DNA from: Arcuatula senhousia
Lineage: Eukaryota; Mollusca; Bivalvia; Mytilida; Mytilidae
Assembly (NCBI GenBank): GCA_963971305.1
Contig: OZ020304.1
Span: 21,248,103 to 21,312,102, forward strand
DNA: 64,000 nucleotides
Direction: 5' to 3'
The position numbers and the translations under genes were made by a program. The notes under the pieces are model-generated. The model did no database searches. It was not told the origin of the DNA and was given only the letters and a program-made list of their open reading frames with translations. Each line of letters opens with the position of its first letter. The first letter of the stretch is position 1. Of the stretch, positions 12,596 to 25,300 are shown in pieces.

Positions 12596-12700
12596 CAATA
12601 CCCGTGTGGTGGCGAATAGGTCCGCAGCAGCGATAAGCTTGTCGGTAAAAGTCCACTAAAGAGCGCTCAGAAACCTGACATCGGGTCAGGCCGCTTTATC
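12596..12700 (+). repeat. 5' part of a SINE-like repeat cut at the duplication junction
   Basis: It has the GTGGCGAATAGG and CCGCAGCAG landmarks of the 3385-3880 repeat. It stops at 12700 where duplication copy 2 begins. The full version is at 16213-16500, so the breakpoint lies inside this repeat. Confidence 0.7.
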
Positions 12701-15700
12701 CATGAATTTTGCGCTTACAAAAATGTTTTAAGCTCAATATCTTAAAATCTATATGAGCTATTTAAGAAATGTAAATTGCATATTGTTGAGCACATCAAGA
12801 TCTATAAAATATGAAATAAGGTCAAGATTGTAATACTGTTCATTGTAGGGGTTATTCCTTTTAGAATGTTGAAGGAAAGGAAATTATTAAAAGGTTTCAA
12901 ATAGCTAAAATATTACTCTGTACAATCATTACTACATTAAGTTAAACCGTATTGTCAGATGACCCCCCTTATTAAACTTATGACCCTTTCAATGTCAGAT
13001 AGATTTTGCCTGATAACCTATATTTCAGGCACATATGTCAGGTGAGCTATTTAGGCTCTTGGGAGCCTCTTGTTATGTCTTACAGCTGGCAAACTGATGA
13101 AGAATTAAAAAGCTTTTGATTGCTAAAATGTTGAACAAATAGAACTCTACACTTTAATGTATTAAGTTAATCGATGTTGACCCCTCACTTAACTTTATAT
13201 AGTCTTTTCAATGTCAAAAAGCATTTATGTCAGGTGAGCGATTCAGGAACTTGGATCCTCTTGTTGCAAATAACTCAAAAACGCCTACAGATATCAAAGT
13301 CTGGCTTAAGGAAAATGTGATCAGCACCTCAAGATCTACCTTCCCTGAAATTTTTTAAAAATCCAATAACCCATGAAGGAGTTATTGACCTTTCGTGATT
13401 TTATTTTTGCAAATTTTGCACCTGTTTAACTCAATATCATTAAAACTGTACAAGATATTTGAGAAACTTGGCCGCTGTGGCTAAAAATAGAACACAAGGG
13501 AAAATTAGTTTTTTTTGCAAATAAATCAAAAACTGTGAGAGATTTTTAAATTCTGTTAGAGAACAATGGTGATCAGCACCTAAAGATTTACCAGACCTGA
13601 AATTTTGAAGAAGACAAACAACCCATGAAGGAGTTATTGCCCTATTTGTGGATTTGTTTGGCAAATTTTGCACCTATTCAGCTCAATATACAAGATATTT
13701 GAGAAATCTAAATTGCATCAAGATCTACAAAATATGTAATAAGGTCAACGTTGTTGGACCTTTCCTTTTAGGGGTTATTCCCCTTAGAACATCAAAATTC
13801 ACATTTTTCACAGCATTTCCTACATTAAAAAAAAGTTTAACCCCTCTGACACCAGAAGTCCTTTTGAAACCAAAATTGGTATGATTATTTGTTATTATTT
13901 TATATTTTTTGGATCGGTTGTAAAATATGACCGCCATGGCTTAAAAAAGAACATAGGGGGAATTTCAATTTTTGCTAATAACTCAAAAAGGTTGACAGAT
14001 TTTAAATTCTGATAGAGATCAAAAGTATTCAGCAGCTCAAGATCACCTGCCCTGAAATTTTGAAGAAGCTCCAACAATACATGAAAGAGTAATTGCCCTT
14101 TTATCTTGATTTATTTTCTGAATTTTGCTCTTACTGTAAAAAATGTATTACATGTTAGCTCAATATCTTAAAATGCACAATCATTACTACATTAACAAAC
14201 CATATTGTCAAATGACCCCCAATATTTATAACCCTTCAATGTCAAATAGATTATGTCTACTAGCTATACTTAAGGCACATAAGTTTATTAACACGGCCTT
14301 TAGAGCTAGTTCATGAGTGTCATCCGATTTTCGAAAAATCACATCATTGATCATAGTAGGGTATATAAATTTAGATTTTTTTTTCAAAATTATGGAGATT
14401 TGCAACTTAAGTAAGATAATGTTGATAAAGTGTTTACATTTGTTTCAGTTATCAAGATTGTGTACAAATTTTAAACAATTTTAATGCTAGATTGAAAAAA
14501 AAAGATCTTGCAAACGCACAACTTGACAAGTCCACATTTAAAAAAAATATATTCTGAAAGTAAAGTGTCACTTTCAGTAGTTCTATAAATTTTTGAATCA
14601 GCTGAAAAGTACTATTAGATATTGTTTGTGAATGAACTCCTGTCTTCAAGAGTTCACAAAAAGTGAACACATAAATATAAGAGATTCCAACTATTTCATT
14701 GATTCTCCTCATCTAAGCCATCTTTATTAAGCTCCAGCTCTGCAGAAGGTAGATGCCTTTAACGGGAACACGTATATCCGCACCCAATAACACGGAATGC
14801 AAAATTAATCTCCAATTTTGTTATTTGCATTAAAAAAAAAAATACATAGTTATTGTTTTAATATAAATATGTTGAGTATTTTCAGCTATGAGATGTTTTA
14901 AAAATTTTAAAATTAGGACTTCTGGCATAAATTATTGAATTGTTCCATTCTATCGCTAGAGGTCGCTTCTATCAAAACAAAATGAAAGAAGCACGGGAAC
15001 CTGACTGTCATTCAAATTTTCTCGGTGCATGTCAACCAAATAAATAATTTGAATAATTCAGCAGATATATTTGCCAAGCAGTCATTACATTTACCTTGAC
15101 GGCCTCGGTAAACAAATTTGTTTTTGTTAATTTTCTCTCTAGCGATTGCATTCGAAAATGAAAATAGAAATTCTTGAATGGTGCCTTCTTCGATGTCCGA
15201 AATCGTCTATTGTTACCATATATGGTTTAAGATAAAATCACTTCCTTGTTCTGTTTGCAGATGTTTTCCTTTTTTACTAATCACGCAAAAGCTTACATTT
15301 CTTGCTATCATTCAAAAATAATGAGTTCTTTTTTATCTTAAGTATGATGAACCATACATTTCTTTATATAAGAAAGTGACTTTATCTGCGAGAGCTTATC
15401 TGGTTTAATCTGCATCATATTATTGTGTTTGGAGGTGCTAGAGACACAAATAGGAATTAATGTCAGGAGTAAAGCACCAAAGACAAAGAGAGATCCTATT
15501 ACATAGAACGGAACACTGTAGTCACCAGTGACGTCATAAAACCAACCTGAAAAGGTATAAAAAGAAATCGAATTAGAACTACTTACTTTGTATAGTAATG
15601 AATTACTTGCGCAATCTTTATAAGTTTTAAAGATGGTTAAAAGCATTCTTAAGCTGATTTTATAGCACGAAACAGTTTCAGTTGTGTACAGTTTTTTTAT

Positions 15701-16319
15701 AGATGTAATTGAACAAGTGGTTTCACTAGGTTCTTAATATGTAAAGCAAAATAGTGTCCTATAAAATTTTGTCCACCCTGCCATACTTAACACTGAAAAA
15801 TCTAGAGGACAAAATTTCATATCTCTTAAGCGTTTTATTCCGTCCTTGGACTTCATCATAGGAGTGAATGCCACTCAAGACCATATTTCACAGCGGACAC
15901 TATTTTATGTTACAAACATACCACCACTCGATAATTCAGTAAACACACACAAAAATAATTTGTTGCCCTACGAAAGACAATTATTCTTTAGCTGTTAACC
16001 AAATTTAAAATGAAATATTAAGATCCCAGATATATCTATTAAAACATATCTATTAAAACTTGTGAATGTTCGGACAGACAAACGAACTAGCTAGGTGATT
16101 TCAATATACATTTACAGCCATCTATTTCGTGTTAAGGTCTTAAAATAAAACCATAATGAATCTCGCTTTCTTCGGTCCTTGTTCTCCCATCCTTAAATCA
16201 TTTTTATACCACCGCAATACCCGTGTGGTGGCGAATAGGTCCGCAGCAGCGATAAGCTTGTCGGTAAAAGTCCACTAAAGAGCGCTCAGAAACCTGACAT
16301 CGGGTCAGGCCGCTTTATC
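12701..16319. repeat. 3,619-bp tandem duplication, copy 2
   Basis: This is the head-to-tail copy of 9082-12700. After 16321 the sequence continues uninterrupted through the SINE-like repeat, so this copy keeps the original right flank and copy 1 keeps the original left flank. Confidence 0.9.
15338..15546 (-). CDS. MCT-A coding exon 5, proximal copy
   Basis: The acceptor is CCTTTTCAG|GTTGG. It encodes the last helix (GWFYDVTGDYSVPFYVIGSL) and a polar tail. Beyond the Asn-Asn shared with MCT-B, the final 26 residues, starting MMQIKPDKLSQ, are read from inserted DNA. Confidence 0.8.
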
Positions 16320-19300
16320 CACAAAGCGACTGGGATGTGTGCCCCAGGTGGTTGAATGGGGCAGCCCTGACATCGAGAGATGCGGGGTCGTCAGGCGATA
16401 ATGCGGAAAACCTGACCGCAAACCATAGTGGTGCACCGTGTTGGGAAAAATGTATCGTTCCTTGCACGTTAAAGAACCCTGCTGCAGGTTTCGGTTTGCG
16501 TGGTTTGCAAAGAAAATTTTAGCGCTTACCTCGTCAAGCCTTACCGATGTCTTTGGATATTTTAGGGAAAATGTTTTCTTTTTTAGATTTAAATTCTTCT
16601 AAGGATGCCATTTTTTGGTGTTTGTTTTTGTTTGCCTTTTTCTTGATGGCAAGAAAATCTAATTTAGTTCCTGTTTCTGTTAAAAAATTTGACCATACCA
16701 AACAATTATTAAGAGCAGATGTTTCAAGTTATTCTGATTTTTTGATAGTGTCCTTTAAATGGTCTAAAACTATTCAATGTGGTGACCGGGTTCTGTGCAT
16801 TCCTCTAGCGTCTATTCCAAATTCAATTTTTTGTCCTGTGCAAGCTTATTTGAATATGTGTAAGATTAATAAATTGCCTGATAATGCTCCAGCATTTGCT
16901 TATTATAATCGCGATCGCTTGTTTGCATCACTTACTACCAATTTCAAAGAAAAATTAAAACTTTGATTAGGAAAATTGGTTTAGATCCAGATTTATATTC
17001 ATCTCATTGTTTTAGGAGAGACGGGGCTTCTTTAGCAGCCAAGGCGGGTGTACCTCCTTATTTGATTCAGTTAATTGGAGATTGGAAGAGTGATGCTTAC
17101 AAGCTTTATGTTCGTCAGCCTTTATCTGAAAAGGCTAAGGTTAGCATACATATGAGAGATTTTATTTTGAAAAATTATTAGTATTTTTATATTGTATATT
17201 ACAGTTTTATCAGCATCATTGATATGTGACTCTATTGGAAAGCATGTGAAACTAATCAAGAATTGCCAGTACACTCTGCAGGCCTTTCCTGTTGCTACAA
17301 TAGACGATATTGAATATAACATTCGAATGGCTTATGCCAGTTTGCAGTTTGATGTTGTCATTGTTCATGTAGGTACTAATGATATCAATTACAACTGTTG
17401 TCCTGCTAACTTAGGATTCAAATATAATAGACTTATTACTACAATGAAGCTTTTAGCACCTGAAAGAAGTGTTTTAGTGATGTCAGCTTTTGTTCCAAGA
17501 CCAATTGATTACATTTACACTCAAAATATGGTTAAAACTGTTAATAACCAACTCAACTTGATCTGTAACAGACGAAATTGTAAATACATAGCAACATATA
17601 AGCCTTTTTTGAAGTTTGGGGAGCCCATTTTTGAGCTGTTTTCACCTCTTTGTACTTACACCCAAATTATTTTGGTAATATTAAATTGACCAATTTTTTC
17701 ATTCAAGTTATTGCTCATTGTTGAACACGAGATTTTTATTGACTTATCGTGTTCTTTTTAGCAGAAGGATTATTTCTGATTCTGTTAATTTTATGAATGA
17801 ATTTGGTGTGTGACTATTTTGTTGAGGTGTGTTGTTGTCTAGTTGTATACTTATGGCATTTATTAAAGTTTCTTTTTGTCATATAGTATTGTTTGGCAAT
17901 TTTATTTTTTATTGTTCAATCTTTTTGTTGAACGATGCGTTTTCGGTTCCTTCATTATATATTGAATTTTTGGAGATTAACCATTTAGGCTTCAGCCTGT
18001 GTAACTTAAGCTATATGTTTTTTGAATTTTTTGTTAGAACATCAAATGATCTTAGTTTGTATGGTACTGTTTGGAGGCCTTCGCTTTGGTGGTTGTCATT
18101 TGATGTTCAAGATTACGTGAATGAACTTTAATATTTTTGTAATTTTTTCCAAAAAATAAATATTTTATGTTTCTTTGTTTTATTTGATTTACTTAAATTT
18201 AGACTGTGGAATCAAATATGCATAAACAACTATAATTTGATATTTGCAATGAGTTTTTTCTAGATATGGATTAAATGTGCATTTGTTTTTATGGATATGG
18301 AATATTTGTCGTAACACAATTTGAAATTTAAAAATCACACAAAGCAAATTGTGTAATTTTTAATTCTTTATTAAAAATAAATAATTGGCGTTATTGATTT
18401 TAAATAGAGTTATCCTTCTTTTTATACAATCAATAGGAATATATTTTAATAGTAATAGAGTGCACCGTACTTGTTATGAAATACATTTATTTTGATTGGT
18501 TGTTTAGCTACATGTTAATCATGTAATGTTAAGGTAGCTTGTTATAGTTCATTCACACTTCATCTTTCAAAAACCCTCCTTTTGCCCCACCCTAATTTTA
18601 GAATAGGTCATTTTTGTCTTAGTACTTTATTTCAGCTTATATGTAATGATCGACGAACTTGGATTTGGGGAAATATTGATTTTTAGAACTCTTAGACTTC
18701 GTATCATTCCGTTTGGACTTCCAACAGTTGTTTGCAGTTAAACATGGTGGATAATTATTCCTGTAAAGAGGACTGTTATCATCGTTAAGCGTCGTATCGA
18801 TGGACACCATGATGTGGAAAGGACTGTGTCGGTGGTTGTCATTTGATGTTCAAGATTACGTGAATGAACTTTAATATTTTTGTAATTTTGTCCAAAAATG
18901 AATATTTTATGTTTCTTTGCTTTATTTGATTTACTTAAATTTAGACTGTGGAATCAAATATGCATAAACAACTATAATTTGATATTTGCAATGAGTTTTT
19001 TCTAGATATGGATTAAATGTGCATTTGTTTTTATGGATATGGAATATTTGTCGTAACACAATTTGAAATTTAACAATCACACAAAGCAAATTTTGATGAC
19101 ATTTTGAAGGATTGTTTGTCATGATATGCAGTTGATCATATCTCACCATCATTTTGATCTGTCAAATTTTATAGGAGTTATGGGACTTTATCGACTTTGT
19201 TCATTTTAGGTCATAGGAACACTTTGTGAGCGCAACTCCTCTGAGACCGCTCAACGGATTTTGATGAAATTTTGTAGAATTTTTTGTCATGATATGTAGT

Positions 19301-22300
19301 TGGTCCTATCACATTGCAATTTTAATTCTTCAAATTTTAGTTAATTTTAAACTTTAATATGGCGGCGGGGGACATTGGCTACGTGTAGCAATCTGGTTTC
19401 GATATAAAATATGGATCAAAAGTCGAAACTGTTTTATTAATTGTTCGATTTCATTTTTTTGGCCAATTAATTCTTGTCACATAGTAAATATACAAAATTT
19501 AGGATTAATTTTGTGACACTCCCTTCTTTCTAATTGCCGTTATGGACCAAAGGGGCAAAAATGACAGATAACAGATACTCTTAGGGGCCAAAAAGGGGTA
19601 ATATTTTTGTAACTAATTTATTTTGGTCTGCTTTTGAAACAAAAATTGAATATCTTGTGAAATGTGACTGGAAAGTCCACCAACGGCAGCAAGTGTCAAA
19701 CAACTGTGTCAGTGCACCATGGGCTTCATCACGCCAGACAGTCGGTTAATCGAGGAAAAAGTCTGTTGATTTACCTGTATATGCAGTTAAATGGGAAATG
19801 AGTCTGTTGATGGAGTCGGTAATAGGTCTGTTGAGAGTAAAATTGAAATTTAATTCATAAATTCTCTGGAAAACGTCTATTTTTTACATGAAATAAGTAT
19901 CCAATCAAAAAACAAAAAGTGTAGGACAAAATGATATTCATTTCAGCATAATTTCCAATTATTCCACAGACAGAAAGCCATCACAGTTTGTTACAAAACG
20001 AATAGGCGCAGAGACAGTAGCAGCAGTATTAAGGACTAAAAAAACATGTTTTCACCAAAAATCGATTAGTCTCTTAGAAAAAAAATCACAGATTTGGTAC
20101 CAAAATGTGCGGTTAGTTATTAGCTGAATTATTGGTTATTAAAATTTTAACATATAAATATTTTAGATATGGTTAATCGTCCTTTTATTAAAAAATTGAC
20201 GGTTAAAGTCTGTTGATGAGTTGGTTAATGTCTTTTTTGTCAGTTGATGCGTCAATTAACCAGTATAAAACGGTAATATAATGGTATACTGAGCGTTAAG
20301 AAGGTGATGAAATGATGATACTTCAAACTTTAGATACGTCTAATGTCTTTATAAGGCAAAGAAGTCAAATCATATTTTCAATTGGGTGCTAAAAAGGAAG
20401 AAATGAGTAGAATCATCTGAAAATGACAGGAAAGTCTGCGATTTGTTTCATTCTCGATTTCACTTTGTGTCCGTATGTCAGTCCGTCACAAAGTTTATGG
20501 AAGCAACTGATCTGTAACTTTTGAGCATAATTTAGAAATAGTTTGTGAGTAATATACATGTATTCTGTTGACGTGCATACAATATTTTTTTTCCCGTTTT
20601 GTGGAGGTAATTTGTACTGAGCAACTTGCTAACGAAACATCTAATCATCATGTCTTCGTCATATTGTTGTTGTATCTTCTTTGCAACTGTCCACCAGTTT
20701 GGTAGTTAAGGGGAATGTACCTTTTGAATAGTGATATTTTTGCCAATGAACCCGCTATTATTTTAGATAAAGTTGAATTGGTCGTAACGAGCTAATTTAC
20801 AACATTTTACCTATCTTGCTTTTCCACAGGTTTTTACTCTTAAATAAAGTGTAATGCTAACCTATTAATAAATCTTAAAAAAAACTTTTCCTGCAAAATT
20901 TATAACTTCTTTTATCTTTAAAACGATTTGGGGATTCCGAAGCTATTTTTTTTGTTTCATCTGCGACTTTAGTCGCTAAAGGCAAGACAACTTCTTTCTG
21001 TCGTCGGCGGCGGTGTAAATTTATTGTAAGGCTTTTGCGAAAAATTAATTACAAGACAAGTATTATAGCTTGGTATCTGATATTTGGTAAAGTATACAGA
21101 CAGTTGGGGTTATGGTCTACGCAATTAACTCCATGCCGTTTGCCATTTTCATGGTTCATGAAATAAAGAAATGTTCATAGTCCTCTTTAATATCACATAC
21201 ATTACACCTATCATTTGGACAGATTTTCCATTTGTATAAAAGGGCTTTAGTTGGAATGATGTAATTAATCGGTTTCCATCTAAACACCTTTAATTTGTTT
21301 TCTTTAATATTTTCAAAAATAAACAGAAATACGTTTCTCATATCTGGAGACTCATTTTCACTTAGCAGCCTTAACCAAGTATTGATACCAATAGGTTTAA
21401 AGAATTTCTCAGCAATTAAGAAATTATAAAATAAATAAAATATTTTGTTGCTGAGTTCATCGTATAGATATAGTGAATTTCGCCATCATATTTCAATTTT
21501 GTTCCATGTTTACTTTACTATAACTGATTCTTCTCTATTAACGCTTATATACCATGCGGCTGGTATTGCACATTGTAACATCTTAAACTCGGCAATCCAA
21601 TTATTTTTATATTTTAACTTTCCAAAGATGCAAATTTCATTTAGTCGTCCATCTTCATCTAAAATGTCATTTACATATATCAATCCGCTGTTTATCCAAG
21701 ATTTAAAAAATAAACATTTATTTTTTTGTTTTATATATTTATTACCCCAGATTATCTGTCTTCTAATTTCTGAAAAATGTTAAGGTGGATTTGTTGTCCC
21801 ACCGCCTGTTTGAATCCAACATTCCAAAACTTCTCTATAAAAAACAGGCAACAAATCAATTTCTGGAATTGATTTGATGCTATCTAGATTCATATTAAAT
21901 AAGAGTAAATCTCTACCAAACGCATTATAAAATTTTGTTGGAATAATTTTCCAGTTTGCTTCATCGGGTGATAATAATCTTCTAACCCATGAGGCTTTTA
22001 ATGACTTGAATTAAATGTTAAAATCTACCATATTTAACCCCCCCCCTTCATATGTTCCTAGGCAAAGTTGATCTTTTTACCTTATCTACTTTCCCATTCC
22101 ATAGATAGTTTTAACAACAACTCTCAATCTCCTTGACATATTTTTCTGGTATGATAGCTGATGTTACTCCGAACGTAAATAAAGGCATAATTAAAGATTT
22201 TATAATAGGTATCTTTCCCATCATAGTTAGATAACGCCTATCCCATTGTTTTATCATATTTTTCATTTTATTTTTATTTTACCTTCCCAGTTAAGTTTCT

Positions 22301-25300
22301 CGCATTCGTTTTTGTTATGACCGGAATATATCCCCAATGCTTTAACTGGTTCGTTTGTCCATTTAATCCCTTCTATCTTATCTTTACAATGTTTCAACTT
22401 CCCAATCCAAAGACCTTCAGTTTTTTTTTCTATTTAGTTTAAGACATGAGAAAGAGCCGAAAATTTTAAGTTCATTCATTGCATTTATAATATCGTCTTC
22501 GTCACTACAAAAAAGAGTTGTATCATCAAGTTGTCAATTTTTTTATATTTATTATTCTATGCTCTTCATATTTGTATAGTGTTTGGCTTTTGTAATAGTT
22601 TTTGTAGAGCGCCTCTGATGAGTCTTGAATAGACGAAACGCGCGTCAGGCGTAGCAAAATTTAATGTTTAGTACTTTGTTGTAATTTTTGTTTTAAACAC
22701 TAGGTGATTATTTTTGTGATGTGACTAAGTGTGTGTTAATTATGTTCCAACAAATTTGGCTTGAAATCTTGCAATTTGAAAGCGTAAAGATTAGTTCATG
22801 CGCATAAATTGAAGTTTTGTAATTAATGATTGTTTTTTGGAATTGGACCTTCCATGATTCAAGTACTGTAAAAGTCAAAATTCTAAAAAAAAAAAAAATG
22901 CATAACCAACAAACACACACAATAGCACGAACAAACCGGAAATACAAAACAAACGAAAACCTGAACAGCAACTGACAACTTGAATTCAGGTCAAAACGAG
23001 AGCTGACCGGAAAGAGTAAGTTGTTCATCCCTGTTGCAAAGTACAAGTCTCAATGCTAGTTACACTTCAGCGTGTAAAATCCAGTATAGGAGTACGAAAT
23101 GACCCTATGACAAACAATGCACTTATCTGAGAGAATGAAATCACACTATGAGCCGATCATGTCTTTCATAAGACCTTCTTAAGAAAAGATAACACACATA
23201 AAATTATGTGAAAAATTACGAATTATCGAAATTTATTAAAAATAAGTTGTATTCATATATTCTTTTGATGAATATTCTCCTTTATAATGTTTTTGACCAC
23301 ACCATATATAGCGAATGCTGACTAATTGATTAATATATTTACTCTCAACAGACCGATCAACAGATTGAGTTTTCATTAACCGACTCATCAACAGACTGTG
23401 TTTTAACTAAAACATGATTTATAGCACAAAAACTTAAAATTGAGCAAAATGGTTTTGCATATATATAAAATAGAACACATCCGATGTAATGCATCTGCTG
23501 GTGCAACAAGAAAAACGTTATTTTGATATTTATTAGGATTTTGCATGGTTTTGTTTACATTTTTGAATGCTAAAATGTTAATGAAATATATACTGAGTAA
23601 AACGCCTTTTCATTTTATAGCTTATTAAATTGGTGTTAATACAAACTTTTAACATTTTTAATAAAAGTATTCTTTTTCATTTTGTTAGACATAAATGGTT
23701 TTGCTAATTGATTGACCATATTAGTGAACATATGTGTTATTTGCTAACATTACGATGTTTTTCTCGATACTTCCATATCAACAGACTCGAATCGACTCCA
23801 TCAACAGACTCATTTCCCATTTAACTGCATATACAGGTAAATCAACAGACTTTTTCGTCGATTAACCGACTGTCTGGCGTGTTCATATGTCCTGAGAAAT
23901 TGACTATCCATATTTGGCCTAAAACGTACAGGGTTCGACATGTTGAGGTCTTATCATGATGCGCTCGGCGAAGCTTTTTATTTAAGAGCTTGTGGGGAAC
24001 TTTAACACATCAATTAATATTTAAGCTGAATCTTCACCGACAGGACATTAACAACAAGAATCAATCAATCAGTTAAATGTACATGTATGTTAAAATCTTA
24101 TTCTCAGGACCGATGTTTGTATTTGATTTCACGTTTTAACTCTGGTATACCATACCTATTGTTGGCAGTCCTACTAAAATACCTATTCCTTGGAACATCA
24201 TTAGAAGTCCTAGAGCATGATTTAGTCTTTCTAATCCTAATAAATCCACTAGGATGGCAGGGGGCAAACTTACATACACACCTGAAATAAAACAAAATAA
24301 GATTACGTATTGTATGAAACACGAAAGAACAGCCTACGTAATTTCATCTTTCGATTAACGCAAGATGTCATCCATGATAGTACATGTACGAATTTGACAA
24401 GGTGGTCAAGCATTGGAGATTGCATAGTATTCTCTTAAAATGCTATATTTTTAATTGTCTTTGCATAGTTTTTCATACTCTGACGATGAGCGAACTCATG
24501 TTGTGTTTCAATAAGCCAGAACCGCTCATCCTTTGGAACATCGGATTTCATTCTCGTCTTGATATCAGTTTTATCGTGTTGCTGGTGGGTATGAGCTGTT
24601 TATGTGTGTTTTTGTTATGTTTTCTGTTTAAATTGGTTTTCTTTGCCGGGAACTGATTTTATCTGTATTTTAGGGAATCCGATATTGGTATGCCACATTG
24701 GTACTCTTTTCTTGAAAGTATAAGATAAGATAAGAAAGATTTATTTGAATTCGGATTTGCAAATAACAATAAACACAAGCTCTCAAGAGCTTTTTCCGAA
24801 TAAAAGTAATTTAAAACATGTAATACAACTTACTCATAAAGAGTCCTAAAACTGTTGAGTATGTTATAAGAAAGGGATAACTATGATTTAATGGATTTAT
24901 AAGGTTGTCTATTCCACAAATAAAAACTGCAATTCCATAGAGCGCTATTCGACTGACATATTGTCGGTCACTGATCCATCCAAATAGAACCCTGCCAATA
25001 GTGTTTGTAATTCCAATCACGGAGATTAAAAAAGCACTGTTTAATTTGCTCAGACCGTTTTCCTCTGCTCGGTCGGGTAAATACGTGTAAGGAGCATTAA
25101 AAGCTATGGCAATGGAAATGTTTGAAACTGCATAGATAGAGAATTCTGGAATTTTTAGTAATTTGAATTCAAAATGACGCCCAATAGCATTTAATATGGA
25201 CGATGGTTTACTTGTTTTATGTCCATCAGATTGTTGATAGATGTTATTTTCTTTTGTACGCTGATCTGTTGCTATAAATTCTGAATCTCCACTCAGGCAT

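Larger units (their letters stand above)
9082..12700. repeat. 3,619-bp tandem duplication, copy 1
   Basis: This segment is followed head-to-tail by 12701-16319. Every stretch I compared is the same at an offset of 3,619, including all frames and homopolymer runs. It carries pearl-like repeats, the last coding exon of MCT-A and the start of a SINE-like repeat. The junction at 12700/12701 joins ...CCGCTTTATC to CATGAATTTT; only CA is shared at the breakpoints. Confidence 0.9.
16505..19092 (+). mobile_element. Ngaro-like tyrosine-recombinase retroelement remnant with split direct repeats
   Basis: In order it holds a tyrosine recombinase, an SGNH-type hydrolase and the arrangement B1 (18088-18350), A2 (18351-18830), B2 (18831-19092). 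B1 and B2 are about 262-bp near-copies 743 bp apart. A B1-A2-B2 terminus is the split-direct-repeat structure of Ngaro/PAT YR retrotransposons, and some Ngaro elements are reported to encode an SGNH hydrolase. No reverse transcriptase or A1 repeat is present, so the copy is 5'-truncated against a SINE-like repeat. Both frames are frameshifted. It sits antisense in MCT-A intron 4. A Crypton origin is the alternative, but split repeats argue against it. Confidence 0.65.
19730..23881. mobile_element. 4,152-bp TIR element with 5-bp target duplication
   Basis: The ends are 89-bp inverted repeats (19730-19818 and 23793-23881) that differ visibly at about one base. They start CACGCCAGACAGTCGG and carry several GTCTGTTGAT motifs. 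TTCAT flanks both ends directly, and the unoccupied form GGGCTTCATGTG occurs near 27750. Further GTCTGTTGAT-type motifs lie inside each TIR (around 20200 and 23345-23400). No transposase frame was recognised. The interior carries an L1/Tx1-type LINE fragment and a hammerhead ribozyme. CAC termini with 5-bp duplications recall Transib, but the Transib terminal consensus is not matched. It occupies MCT-A intron 4. Confidence 0.8.

Noticed and set aside
17829..18131. 100-codon hydrophobic frame after the SGNH hydrolase
   Set aside because: It overlaps the start of repeat B1, has biased AT-driven composition and no recognisable domain.
22546..22700. Penelope-like element as host of the hammerhead
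   Set aside because: No GIY-YIG or Penelope reverse-transcriptase sequence is visible nearby, so family membership is left open.
19730..23881. Transib identity from CAC ends and 5-bp duplications
   Set aside because: The terminal heptamer does not match the Transib consensus and no RAG1-like core was found.
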